NCBI GenBank assembly: GCA_003024785.1
Contig: PUQB01000035.1
Coordinates: forward strand, 558,001 to 622,000
Length of the DNA stretch: 64,000 bases
Reading direction: 5' to 3'
From: Selaginella tamariscina
Taxonomy: Eukaryota; Streptophyta; Lycopodiopsida; Selaginellales; Selaginellaceae
Both the position numbers and the translations under genes were made by a program. Below are positions 11,741-23,399 of this stretch, piece after piece (the stretch's first letter is position 1; each line of letters opens with the position of its first letter). The notes under the pieces are model-generated. The model saw only the letters and a program-made list of their open reading frames with translations, was not told the DNA's origin and did not search any database.

Positions 11741-12180
11741 ATAATACAATAGTTCATTATGCCTGATGTTTTAATATCCATGGCTTGGTTAACTGATAAT
11801 CTCTTGTTAATATCCATATCAACCATTTGTAATATGAACTTCTTCGCATCATCGTTAACACTTATCCAACGTAGCTTTGTTTGAGGCAAGTTTTCCCACA
11901 CGAAGAACCAGTCGTGTATTTCATGGGGACATATGTGCTTAAACGGTATATGTTTAAATAAAACTTTATATAAGACCATTTCCAAACTCCATACATCCAT
12001 TTTCTCTGTATAATACCTTCGCGTTACTTTTGGAGCTTTGTAGTTACTACCCACGCTTTCGTAACAATGCCCTAAAGGAGGAACTCAACTCAAAGTCCAC
12101 CAACTTCCAATAAGTTTTTTCACACGTGGACGAAAGAAGAATATTTTCTAACTTTATGTCTCGGTGTAGTCTCTTTAGTG
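11740..12180 (-). pseudogene. Serine/threonine protein kinase, C-terminal lobe relic
   Basis: On the minus strand the catalytic loop HRDIKLENILL is followed by KLVDFEL (normally DFG). Next come YKAPKVTRRYYTEKMDVWSL (normally APE and a glycine after SL) and DDAKKFILQMVDMD near the end. This is subdomains VIb to XI. The DFG glycine and APE glutamate are both changed, and a stop or frame break separates the two halves near 12,055-12,090. The N-lobe is not found upstream. The spacing fits a CDPK/CaMK-like kinase, but the subfamily is a guess. Confidence 0.75.
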
Positions 12181-12399
12181 TGCACACCCTTAATAGCCTC
12201 TCAACTTGAACGATCAATTTTGCGGCTTCTTTCTTGTCAATCTTCCACCATGGTTAACCATGTGCTCACGAAGATTTTTAGGGTACGAAGTGATAAGTAC
12301 CTCCTTCCTCTTCTTGTATGAGCTCTTCCAATGGATTACACCCTTATGAGCTCTCAAGAACGTTAACCTTATGAAAAGCATTACCAAGTGACTTATGAA

Positions 12400-13790
12400 T
12401 GGTTTTATAAGCCATTTACTATTCTCTCCACTCTATAAATTGTGGATTCAGATCCTTTGTTTATAGTAGAGAGACTGGGTACTTGCACAAGAGATTTGAT
12501 GTCAGCTTACTTGTCTTGTTACTAACTTGGAATCTTCGAGTAAGCTTGTTTTTCTCTTCGTCTTCCTTAGCTCCATCATTTTTTACCTAATCATCTTCTA
12601 ACCATCATCTTTGCTAAACCCTAATAATAAAATGAGAACTTGCCTAAGTCAAGATTAAAGGTAACTCAATTAAAGGTAATTTAGGTTAAAAGGTTAAGAG
12701 CAAATTAGCTACTCAAATTTTGCCACGTGGATTATTAATGGGTATGGTCCACGTGTCATATACTATATACTATATATTTGTGTGTATTATAATCTTAAGC
12801 TGTTCATATATAGATAGAAATAGTAGCACAGAATGTTCCAAGGAACAATAACGTAACTATTATATATATATAATACAATTTTATAATGTTTTCATATGTA
12901 TTTTGTACTACTGTTTATTTAGTTCACCAAAACTCACAAACACAGTTTATTGTAATTATGGTTGTACACCCAATATATTAATTTTAAATTACATAACTTT
13001 ATTAAATAATGTGATGGATAAAAAATTTAATATAGTTAATATAGATTTTTATATATAGTCACGAGGTTCGTCAATACCATAATCCCAACTAATATATACA
13101 TGTATTGTTCTTTGACTATTTTAAATAAAAAATCTAAGACAATACATAATTAAAATAAAATACGTTAAGAATGATCTAATGACAAAGCCTGTATAACAAC
13201 AGATGCATTCCCAACAGCAATGTACCCACTGTGTGGACTAAAATAACCTAATCTCATTAGCAGAAACCATATTATGAGACACCTATGTACTTATGATTAC
13301 CAAACTTAACCTTGGGAGTTTGCTTAATAAAACACTTATGTTTGCATATGGCACACACTCGTGTTCTAATTAAATATTATCATAAGTCTAGGTATAACTT
13401 GACTACTTAAACTCTTAGGGTTAGTCGTGGTTTAGGGTACTCCTTGTCACCTTAAAGATTGTATTCTTGTCCTCGAGGGGTAAGTGATAATTCTTTAACT
13501 CTGTCATAGGGGCAGGTGTGAGACACATCTCCTTTATAAGGTTAAGGCACGAGCCTGTTTAGGTCTATTAAAATAAGATCTTAAAGTACTTGGGATATCC
13601 TCTAGGGTTCGAGAATGGTCATTCTAAGGACTTAAGGTAGGACTATAATCTTTTGTTTAACTATGCATCTGAGTTAGGCTTTTAAAATCATCTTAAAAGA
13701 CTTAGCATCGTTCACATAAGGAATTGATGTCAAAACCACTTAACAACTACGTGTTGTCACGTGTTAGTACTCTGATTAAAACTCTGACAA
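12400..13790. other. Intergenic sequence, no gene seen
   Basis: The sequence is AT-rich up to about 13,200. From 13,300 to 13,790 it is more balanced and repeats short motifs such as CTTAGGGTTAGTC and CTCTAGGGTTCGAG. This may be part of an LTR ending in TCTGACA at 13,788, exactly where similarity to 44.84 kb begins. I could not find a convincing matching left end. Confidence 0.4.
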
Positions 13791-15450
13791 TTACATTTGT
13801 ATTTTAGAACTTTATGTTTTTTTGCATTTATGGATCATAACTTTGGAATGTATTTTTTTTATATTATGTTTTGTTGTTGTATGGTATTGTTGGTGTTAAA
13901 ATCGTATATATGCTTATTCATAATGAAAGAACTTAGCAATTATTCTCTCAAATACGTAGACCTCTTAAACATTTTATTAAACAGATCCAACATTACTTTT
14001 TCTTTTCCACGTACATGTGGAGGTCATATTTAATAAAGTATTATATTTTAAAAAATAATAATCTTTGCTAAGAAATCTAAATAAAAATAGAATATTTATA
14101 TTATGTATATTTTAGTATTTAATATAAATGCCATATGTTAAATGGTAACATTTATTGTAAGTTATAATTTTAATTTTAATCAAGTATTCCTTTTATACTA
14201 ATCTAATAGTTTTAGGGATTAACTTAGACTCAGGGCGATTTCATTCACAACAATCCTAGAGAGGGTCTCACCTATGTTTGGGTGTGTATGTGTGTATACA
14301 AAAACAGGGTTCTTGAGGAAGATGATGTGTGTGTGTTTCCAGCGGTGCCATGTTCTTATTTTCAATCTAATTAACATTGAAAACTTTGAACTGAGTGATA
14401 TTATGCGTATGCATATTCTACTTAATTGGCTATCTAATATAATGTGTTATATTTGGTGCATATGTAGTTCTATTCACATGTATAAAGTGGTTAGTAGGAA
14501 CTTACCTATGGTTGACCACAAGGCATTCCATAATGTGTCAGCTGTATACACTAATGCAATACGTATATAATTGGCAAAGGGAATAATTCAAAATTTAGCA
14601 AAGTATAAATTTCAAAATACAAAAACTATATAATATATTAGTTGTTTATTAATTTATTACATGTATATTCATGGATTTACATGCTTTGTATAAAGCTCAA
14701 TTCTTTAATAATGTATTTTTTAAAATATTTTATATTTTATGAATAAAATAAATTATTAATTTTATTTATTTATTTATTTTGAGTTAAATGAGGAAATATT
14801 TTAATCTGATCGTACAAATGCAATCATGGAGATGGCACAAACTATCTGATACCATGTGGACGGCTAGGATTAGGTAAAGGGGCAGAATATATATAATTGA
14901 TTTACTTCAACTTTAGTTAGTGTATATAAATTATGGAAACAGGTTATTGATGTATTCATAGAAAAACAAGCTCAATATATATAAGAGACGTGTGTGTGTC
15001 ATATGTACATATGAAATTATAAATGTAACAACAATGCATCAATTATATACGCAGACCATGTGTGTATGTGTGTGTGTGTGTGTGTGCGGCACATCAAAAA
15101 TATGGATGTGTCAATATCGACTTTTTGACTTTGTCCTAAGAATATCTACCCAAAGAATATATATATATATATAAAATTGCTATATAAATAACAGATTTAG
15201 TTACATGAATAATATGCACTTGGATTATTATTTATTATGCAACGTCTACACGGTGGGATCATCACTTGATTGAAATTGCCACACATTATAAAATTTAATG
15301 ATATATCCTAATTTTATAATTAACCATCAGTTGTGAACAATATTTTAAATTTAAATTTAATTCTTCTGGTATATTCACATGTATAAAACCGTGAATGTTA
15401 ATTTTCATATGGTAATTAACTTCTTCATCAAATCATTTGCATTAAGGGAA
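13791..15450. repeat. Segmental block R3, copy 1
   Basis: This block aligns with 44,840-46,660 throughout. Shared landmarks include CCACGTACATGTGGAGGTCA, CAATCCTAGAGAGGGTCTCA and TACACGGTGGGATC. It is AT-rich with CA and TG microsatellites. No coding frame is conserved between the two copies, and I see no gene. Confidence 0.8.
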
Positions 15451-15545
15451 ATTTATATACAAATGTGAACAAAGTATTTACAGAAGTATATAAAGTATTT
15501 ACATAAGTATATGTACATAAACACATTATACTCAAATAACAACGA

Positions 15546-16820
15546 TTAAACCCATGAACCTTTAAGTAGTTTAGCCTGGAGCACCCCGCAGCCTCGAGCA
15601 ATACGATCCACGTATGAGTTAAAATCAACAGCTCGAAGTTCACCTCTGTAGTTGCAAGTTACAGGCATTCTCCCATTAATCTCTATCCATTTCAAAGCCT
15701 TCCTCACTCGAAGTTCCTGGCCTCTCTGGAATGATCCAAAATGTAAATGCTCGTTGTCAATGAAGTTGTAGTAAGCATGATTCTCAGGGTCCATAAATGT
15801 CTTAATGCAAGCTCCATTCACATGATGCTCCACATAAAGACTTCCAACTTGAATTATGCTCTTCATGTACTTCATGTTCTTTTCTAGAGTATCGTAATCA
15901 TCGTTCGAAAGTTGCATATATGGATTGAGTTCGGTAGGTTCCTCCAACTCTCGAATGTCCTCTCCAAAGTGGTCCGCATTGGACTCTCCAAATACTAAGA
16001 TGCTTTTGTTCTTTCTTATGTAGTAGAAGTTCCTAAACACCTGATCTGAATATAACAGCCTTGGACTTACAGTAGACAAAAATATTGACACGAATCTCCT
16101 GGTTTCGAATCTGCTAATCTTGCTTATCATGTACCTACCCATGCTTACAAGCGTGTCTTGGAATGCCCTCCAGACAGTGTTTGCCGGATAGCTGAGCTGA
16201 TCAAGAACTATGATGAAAAGGGAGAAATATACTGAGACATCATCAAAACCTTTAGCTTGAAGCATGAGGGGGATGATGGAGAGGAGCCTCAAGAAGTTTT
16301 GGTTGAGGAAGTGCTCCCGGCTGCTCATGAATAAGGCACGAGCCTCATGAGTAGTAGGCTTTGCACCACTTTGCATGAACTTGTCGATTCCTTCCGCCCA
16401 GTGGTATGCGTCAGCAATGAAGAAATCTGGCCAAATGAGATCAACACTGCTACAAAGGACTTCAGTTTTGTGCCTTTCAAGTATATACATGTCCTGTGCC
16501 CCTTGATAAGTCACTATGTACTTGCAACCGTTTCTTGAGCAAGTAGTGCCTACTATTGCCCAGTTCCCCTTGCGGCAAATGCGGGACGTCCACTTCGTAC
16601 CTTGAACCACGACTGTGAAAATCTTCTTTGAGAATGGCAACCCAGCGGCTGGGTTGTTGTTATTGCCAAAGAAGCGATTTATGAACCACATCCATGTGTG
16701 GTAAACTATAGCAGAGGGAATCCTGAAAAACTTGGCAACTCTCACAAATTGCCAAACAGAGTATGCAAACTGAAGCCACAATAAAACACTAGTATGCATT
16801 TTGGATTCACTTTGTTCCAA
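15546..16820 (-). CDS. Uncharacterised 424-residue protein, intact copy
   Basis: One open frame runs from ATG at 16,820 to the stop at 15,546. Residues about 8-50 are hydrophobic and aromatic (LLWLQFAYSVWQFVRV ... YHTWMWFINRFFG), and a second hydrophobic stretch follows VSVYFSLFIIVLDQL. A cysteine pair lies near residues 85-100. The C-terminal half is charged, with FDDVS, DHFGEDIRELEEP and VEHHVNGACIKTF. The start was chosen because all three copies begin in the same place after a shared stop-containing leader. I recognise no family. Two sister copies in this window are broken, at different positions, by frameshifts and in one a nonsense codon. This is therefore the best candidate for function, but no introns, promoter or expression evidence is visible. 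Confidence 0.6.
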   Translation of the reverse strand: MEQSESKMHTSVLLWLQFAYSVWQFVRVAKFFRIPSAIVYHTWMWFINRFFGNNNNPAAGLPFSKKIFTVVVQGTKWTSRICRKGNWAIVGTTCSRNGCKYIVTYQGAQDMYILERHKTEVLCSSVDLIWPDFFIADAYHWAEGIDKFMQSGAKPTTHEARALFMSSREHFLNQNFLRLLSIIPLMLQAKGFDDVSVYFSLFIIVLDQLSYPANTVWRAFQDTLVSMGRYMISKISRFETRRFVSIFLSTVSPRLLYSDQVFRNFYYIRKNKSILVFGESNADHFGEDIRELEEPTELNPYMQLSNDDYDTLEKNMKYMKSIIQVGSLYVEHHVNGACIKTFMDPENHAYYNFIDNEHLHFGSFQRGQELRVRKALKWIEINGRMPVTCNYRGELRAVDFNSYVDRIARGCGVLQAKLLKGSWV

Positions 16821-17956
16821 GGTAGCTTTTCAGGGAGGGTTGCCCACCGGACTGGCCTCAACACTCTCGTGGGTTGGGCAACTGGAAAGGTGTATATTGG
16901 GCAAGCTCCTCGTGACCTGGTCCGCTCGGGTTGGAGTAGGCAATGGTGCGGACGAGGGACAGCGATAGGATGAGATCACTATGGAGGAGCCTTGCAACCT
17001 GAGCAAGTTGGACGAAACTGGCATGCGAAGTCAAGTCCTCGAATGAAAGTCTGTCATGTTGGTGACCCTTATGACTTTGTTTTACCGGCTAAAGAGACTG
17101 CTCTGTGAGTCTCTTTCTGACTCCATATTGAGCCCCTCAAGGAAGTACACATGCATTGTGTGTGTTTGTGTGTACGTGTAAGTTCTGTACATATATGAAG
17201 ATGCGCTACCAGCACCTTTACGGACATTATGTAGCTCATAACATACTATGTTTATAAACGTGTCAGTTGCATGTTTGCTGTACATAAATAGAGCATACAC
17301 ACATACATCACGCATATCCTACATATTGACATCATTATTACTTTATTTTATAATAATAGTAAGATAGCTAATAATGTATTTGACTCTACATTAAAATATA
17401 AAATAAATAAATATTATGTAAACATGTTTAAGACTAACGCAATGATTATAATTTAACAGGATAAACGTATTCCTTCAGACAGAGGCACGCACACACACGC
17501 AGCGTTATGTGTGTATAATATTCATTTGCATGAACTATATACATATGAAATTTTTTTGTTGGATAAGGTACTGGTATGCCAACTATAAATATTGTTTGTT
17601 TAAGCTCATGTTTATCCTGATATTGTGGTTTTACGTCGTGTATTTACATTAGATTTTATTTATGATATATATATTGGTTGTTTCACCTTGTAATATATAA
17701 TAATTACATTTTATTAGATACCACAAAGCAATTACTTCCATCAAGATCGTTTGATTCCTTATCTTTGGTTTCTACAGCTATCTAACAATATATATGTGTC
17801 TGTGTGTGTGTGTGCGTGTGTGTTTTGAGAAAGATGCTTGTATAACTCTTTCATTCTTCAGACCCCCGGGGGTCTGATGTGTCAATTGCCGCCCCAACAG
17901 ACGCACCACGCACCTTAGAGAGTTGTCTGTTTATATCTCATTCTTTGACTTTCCAG

Positions 17957-18780
17957 CTCCTAAAGTTCAACAGTCGGTGCCTGTTGAATCTAATGATACA
18001 TTAGATGCAAGGTTTTATGCGTATATGCATATATATGCATATAGTTTGTATGTGTGAAGAATCAAGGTTCACTTGAGTCAACCAATAGTATAATTTTTTT
18101 AAATATATACATATTAATTCATCTTAATGATGACTTAGTTGTTTAAAAAGTCCACGTTTTATTGAATTTTCAGCTCCCAAGGTTCAACAAGTCCCAGATA
18201 CATCTCCAAGCGTGTATTATTATAGTTAATAATATACAATTATAAATAAGTAACACCAGTTAAATCTAATAACAGAAAGTTTACATTTGAAGTGGATTGT
18301 TTCTGACTTCTTGTCAACGCAGAAATAGTTAGTAGTAGTCATGCATATACATAAAACAAGTGTAAGTAATATATATATATACTATATATCTTAGTATAAA
18401 ATATATATTAATTAATTTTACTATGCTTAAGAGGTAAAGCTTCTGTAGCAGATATGGTGCATTTTGAGCTGCTTTAAACTCCGAGGAATCAATAATTACT
18501 GACACTTTTCTCCGGGACAAAACACTAATGCTGAACACATTTGGACGGTTGACCAACTTACTTGTCCTATAACTCAGGGGAACCGTATAGAGAAGATTCT
18601 GGAGTCAATTGGGTACATTTGACCGTGTTGGATCTCCAGTTTACCGGTTCACCAGAAAGAGAAGATTCCGGAGTCAATTGGGTACATTTCACCGTGTTGG
18701 ACCTCCAGTCTACCGGTTCACCAGAAAGTATGAAAGAAATAGGAAAGTCACACAAACACCAATTATTGTCATGTAAATGA
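17957..18780 (+). pseudogene. Second copy of unrecognised exon-like segments
   Basis: The two PKVQQ linker-like segments (near 17,960-18,012 and 18,175-18,215) are kept. The third segment, ALNSEE...ITDTF, breaks after FGRLTN because extra bases shift the frame near 18,555. Its end (YRFTRK) is duplicated in tandem. Compare 8,123-8,795. Confidence 0.35.
18585..18722. repeat. Two tandem copies of a 66-bp unit
   Basis: GGAGTCAATTGGGTACATTT and CTCCAGTCTACCGGTTCACC each occur twice, 66 bp apart. Copy 1 of the block (8,717-8,782) has a single unit. The duplication therefore followed the block duplication. Confidence 0.85.
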
Positions 18781-19901
18781 TATGGCGATCATTATCAAGT
18801 AATCAAACAAATGGTACATAAGATTTTCCATAAAAGAACTACAATTGGACTCAAAGATTCACAGCATGAGCTCAAGAAGGAATCCCATGTGTTGTGAATA
18901 CATGTCATCGTAACATCTCTTCTTATCTAATTTTTTTATTTGAATATGCATTGATTTTAATTATTGAACTGCACTTACATAATATTTAACAATTGCACGA
19001 AGAGTTGGTGTACGGTTAATGGAGAAGAGTTGATGTACGGTTAATGGATTTACCTGTTGCACAGGCATAGATAAAAAGAATAAAGAGATAATTACAAGAA
19101 TGAAACAAATTTAAACAATGAAAAAGTTAGATTTAAAAAAATAAAATTAATAAAAAATTAAATTTAAAAAAATAAAAAATATTTATAAAAAAAACACAAA
19201 TCTAAACGCTCTACAAAGAGAGATGCTCCTAGTTTTCACGAATTTAAAATTTTAAAATACAGAAATGTATATATTATATTAACTCAAAGTTCGTAACTTA
19301 TATATTAACAAGTGGTCTATATTGAAATCACTAAAATCTCACTACTTTAATAATAGTCTATAATACGCTGATAATAATAGCCAGACACATGGACCTTGCA
19401 GTGTTTATGAATATAAAAATTCAAAAAAAGTCAAACACATTCATTAAGTATCTTTTTAATTAAATTAATAATAATAACACGCTACAATTGGTATATATTA
19501 TATTGTTATGACATGGTTTTTGAATATTAACAATCTATGTATAACTCTAAAATGCTTTTCTTATAAATAAATTGAAATTATGTGGTGTGTGTGTGTATAG
19601 ATTAAGTATCTTTTTAATTAAATTAATAGTGACAACCTATGGTTAAATGATTACTACAACTGGTATATAATATCTTTTTAATTAAATTAATAGTATGATA
19701 TATTGTTATGACATGGTTTGGAATATTAACAAGCTATGTATAACTCTAAAATGCTTTTCTTTAAATAAATTATGTGGTCTGTGTGTGTATAGATTAAGTA
19801 TCTTTTTAATTAAATAATAGCTACAACCTGTGGTTAAATGATTACTACAACTGGTAAAAAGATCTTTCTGAATATTACATAAATTTGAATACAGAAACAT
19901 T

Positions 19902-19970
19902 CATGAGGGGCATCGATCCTCTTACCTATCGCATGCAAAGCGATCGCTCCACCCTCTGAGCCACACCCTC
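19902..19970 (-). pseudogene. tRNA-Ala(UGC)-like sequence
   Basis: The anticodon arm is intact (loop TTTGCAT). The D loop is altered (TGGCTCAGAGGGTGGAGC) but its stem still pairs, and the T stem has one mismatch. The 3' acceptor strand is degraded (TCATGA instead of TGGAGG on the plus strand). Confidence 0.55.
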
Positions 19971-20277
19971 ATTTGTTAAGAAAAAAAATTAAATTATTAA
20001 ACCTTTCATTCAGACATCCACACATAAAACATGTATTTTAAGGCATATAGTATAAACCAAAGCCGTATCATTAGCATACTCGTGAATAGTTCACTCGACA
20101 TTATTCATTGTATAACACATAAGTATATAAGTATATGTAACATATAACGACGTATATCCATTACTGAGAAGAAGCATTAAAATATAGGAAATTATATATC
20201 AACATTTTATGCATTTGTATTAAATATATAACATTATGTACATAAATTTGTGTGTCTATATATTCAAAATTGTATAT

Positions 20278-20455
20278 ATATATGAACGTTGAAAAAATGG
20301 GAATATCTGTAATTCATTTTCTTTATAATTAACAATTTTAATTATTTAATTAATATTTTTTAATAAAAAAATAATGTTTAGAATAATTTACATTTAAAGA
20401 AAGAATATTCTTTAAAATGTATGTTTAAAATATTTTTCATATTCTTTCATATATT
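20278..20455. mobile_element. Insertion of about 175 bp, MITE-like
   Basis: Copies 1 and 3 of block R1 read straight through from AAAATTGTATACATC to AAAAAACGGCC. This copy has about 175 extra AT-rich bases at that point. The insert contains AAAATGGGAATAT near one end and AAAGAATATTCTTTA inside, like the ends of the 14.5-kb element at 29.15-43.69 kb. It could be a small non-autonomous relative or a relic. Its own terminal repeats are not clear. Confidence 0.45.
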
Positions 20456-20832
20456 AAAAAACGGCCAGACACAGCGCGCGCGCACACACACACACACATT
20501 ATGCTTATATATGTGTATTATTGTCTGTTTTTATAGATGTGTACGTTTATATACATCTCTCTATACACCACACAGAGAGGATATGCGAGTGCATCAAGAT
20601 ACATGTAGATGTCATATATATGTATGTAGTATGTGTCTGTGTGTGTATGTACGTATAATATAGCATGTATATTCCAGTCATATGGCTATATTATATGTAA
20701 ACACCAATAGTTCATAATCCATGTAGAGCACTTTATATATATATATATATATATATGGATTTACTATGTACACTTAATATATATATGTACACAAAACACT
20801 GTTTAAAATCTTAACCCTAAAATAAGTATTTA

Positions 20833-20891
20833 TGGAGGTGAGGCATCAATCCCTCACCTATCGCATGCAAAGCGATCGTTCTAACCCCCAT
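20833..20891 (-). pseudogene. tRNA-Ala-like sequence with D arm deleted
   Basis: The 3' acceptor strand (TGGAGGTG on the plus strand) and the anticodon arm with TGC remain. The D arm is lost and the T arm shortened, so it cannot fold as a tRNA. Confidence 0.5.
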
Positions 20892-21779
20892 TTGCCAAGA
20901 GTTTCTGTATAAAATTTTGATGTTCTGTATCCATGCATAAAACACGTATATACAAACCAAACTTACTATATGAAACTTAATCAACTCAACGCACAGCCAT
21001 CCCCATATTCAATATAGTTCTGCTAAACTTTGAAGAGAACATGTGCGTTTGTGTGTGTATCTGTTCCACTTCATCTTGGCATTCTATTTAATCTGGAAAA
21101 TCTTTACATTTCATATCCACTGTTATCCTCCAGAGTACTTAACACATAATCACCAAAAGCACCATTAGTTAAACATATTACTAATACTAAAGATATACTG
21201 AAAATACTATTTTAATATTTAAACTTTAATGTTGCTTTAATGTTAATTTAATGTAAAGGAAATTCTTCAAAACTATAAATTTGTTATGCAATTTATAAGG
21301 ATTTCGTGTATATAAGTTTATATTTTTAGATGTGAAAATTCATTTTTACATGAAAGTAGACTATTGAATTCAAGTCCCAGGTATTTCATAAGTAAATTTA
21401 ATGGAGTGTAGAATTACTAATAATAAAATGTTTACTAAAGGTTACATTTTAGCAATATTTGTATATCAATAAAAATTTACCTTTCCTTCAGCTCTTTCTT
21501 TTCTTAAGTTTGACACTTCATGAGCAAACACACACACACAGACGTCGCTATATGTTACATACATGCATAACATAACATAACACGTAAGTATGTAGTGTGT
21601 GTGAGTGTGTTATGTATTGCTATAAATGTATATGTTAAATACTATATCATTTGCTTTCACATCTTATTATATATTTAATAATGATAATACTCATTTTCGT
21701 TTCTATTTATTATGTGTCAGCAACTTAATATTATTATCTCTTTATCAGATAAGTTATAACAAAATTATCTAATATTTGC

Positions 21780-21850
21780 TGTTTCTTATGCAGATCCAAG
21801 GTTATTGAAGGCATTGATTTCGTGGTTGATTATAAAACTTTGTTAAGTAT
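21780..21850 (+). pseudogene. Phosphorylase exon start, inverted
   Basis: The acceptor-like TTATGCAG is followed by GATCCAAGGTTATTGAAGGC, which matches the start of the exon PDPRFIEAIDYV with one base lost. It lies on the plus strand, opposite to every other phosphorylase exon here. Upstream sequence (TAATATTTGCTGTTT) matches the intron on the same side, so the piece was inverted as a unit. A nearly identical piece sits at 56,148-56,190. Confidence 0.55.
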
Positions 21851-22019
21851 ATTAACTATTGTTAGCATCAGTGACTCTGTTCAACAGAAAAAAGTCTTCC
21901 ACAATTAATCAGAATTAATTAAAATTAAATTTTTTACTTATTATAATCCATTTTCACCTTTTCGGATTTTTTTACATTTTTCTAATACAGTGAAAGTGAA
22001 GCTTGTGAGTGAGATTGTG

Positions 22020-22300
22020 AAAATGGCGGACAGTGACATCGATGTGAGGCAGTATTGTGTATTCAAGAACAATGCTTACTATTATAAACATTGTGATTAC
22101 TGCTATGGTTAACATTTTAGGCCTTAGCAAGTGATCAAACACATTCTGAAAACTCATCCATCTATTAGAAAGAGATGTAAATCTTTAGGAACTAAAAAGA
22201 AGCTCGCTATAGTGGTTTTAATACTAAAGGAATATAACTTTTACATAGATGATAAAAGGGGGAAACATATTGCACGACAAGAGGCATTCTAGGGTTTCAA
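22020..22300 (+). pseudogene. Decayed frame with a CxxC...H...H pattern
   Basis: The plus strand reads MADSDIDVRQYCVF, then HCDYCYG, a stop, and QVIKHILKTHPSIRKRC. CxxC followed by H-x5-H is the spacing seen in BED-type or related zinc fingers of transposases, with at least three stop codons in the frame. I would not name the element. Confidence 0.3.
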
Positions 22301-22595
22301 GAGCTGGACAAGAAGCCGTGGCAATAGCAGCTGATGCAGCAAGGGTGCCAAAATATCCAATTATCCTTTACAGAATATAACAAAGAATATAATATAGTAC
22401 AGAATATTCTATAGTAAATTACTTGGTAATATGAAAGCAAATTTGCTTTCAAATCACTGTTCGGCCACAAATTTAATTACAACTGAATTCGTTAGTTAGC
22501 ATAAGTCTAAATAATGTAATTTTTGTTTGTTTTAAAATACATATGTTTGTGTGGATATACAAAATAAAAACTTTGTATAAAACTTCTTAGCATGT

Positions 22596-22668
22596 GGGGG
22601 TGTAGCTCAAATGTTTGAGCGATTGCTTCACATGTAATAAGCAAGGGGATCGATGCCCCTCACCTTCA
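22596..22668 (+). tRNA. tRNA-like sequence with CAC anticodon
   Basis: The 73-base cloverleaf pairs in every stem: acceptor GGGGGTG with CACCTTC (two G-T pairs), D stem GCTC/GAGC, anticodon stem ATTGC/GTAAT, T stem AGGGG/CCCCT. The anticodon position reads CAC (valine codon GTG). The body is the same as the Ala-like sequences in this window, including G3:U70, the alanine identity pair. The D loop AAATGTTT lacks the usual GG, and T54 is A. It may be a tRNA-derived repeat or pseudogene. Confidence 0.45.
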
Positions 22669-23399
22669 AAGTGATTTTTTATAAGGCATATCTAAATTAG
22701 ACATAATATGATCATATTTTATATAATTGTTTTAGTAATGAATACACACTCTGCATGTAATTTCTTTTCGAAATATTATTACAATTAGTGTGTGTATATA
22801 TATATAAAGTATGTGCATATTGTAGTCCAAAACCCTAGCTTATATACATGAGTGAGTGATCTACATTGAAACTAATACTATGGTTATTAAACTCCCATTA
22901 CGCTAATAATAGTATATGGCATTAATAATAGTATATGGCATAGTAGCAAGACACTTGGACATTACATCATTGAAAGGATGGAAGGTTGTTAAGGTTTTAT
23001 GGTAGATGGGCTCTGATATGGAGGAACATTAGGAGGAAGCACCTGTGGATCCGTAAGTGGCACCACTTGTTCTTAACCCCATTGCATAAATACTTTAAAC
23101 GTTGCACATGCACAATCTTTAAAGGATCGAGTTGAATGTCATGTTGAACCTCATAAACTTACGACTCTACTTGCCATAACACTTGATATGATCCCTTTCA
23201 TTGAGCAAGGAGATTCTTAGCCAAACCACATATCGTAAGCTTGGGGAAATGAACCAACACTAGTTCATCCACTTTATACTCCATAGGTGGATAATGATGA
23301 GAGTTATAACGTCGATGTTGTCTCACTTGTACACGTTCTTTAGACTCCACTCAGACTAATAGAAGAATGCCCGTCGAATACCGATCCTAAGACCTAGCA

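Larger units (their letters stand above)
15450..19620. repeat. Segmental block R2, copy 2
   Basis: This is the middle copy of R2, with the intact 424-codon gene and the AT-rich tail. The tail at 19,560-19,860 repeats a short piece (AGATTAAGTATCTTTTTAAT) two to three times, which copy 1 lacks. Bases 17,320-17,950 and 18,780-19,560 show no gene. Confidence 0.8.
19900..21745. repeat. Segmental block R1, copy 2 (shortened)
   Basis: This copy matches 240-2,050 of copy 1, with two tRNA-like sequences and decayed phosphorylase exons (20,050-20,100, 20,985-21,035, 21,060-21,170, 21,490-21,530). It ends at about 21,745, where a phosphorylase exon follows in the opposite orientation. It also carries an extra insertion of about 175 bp at 20,278-20,455. 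Confidence 0.8.

Noticed and set aside
9700-13793. A full LTR element bounded by ATTAC direct repeats (ATTAC|TGTACATG and TCTGACA|ATTAC)
   Set aside because: A 5-bp match over 4 kb is expected by chance, and similarity to the sister block ends at about 9,625 rather than 9,705. No paired LTR was found.
16830-17024. N-terminal extension of the 424-residue protein
   Set aside because: The upstream frame is separated by stops, differs in frame among the three copies and shows no splice sites that would join it.
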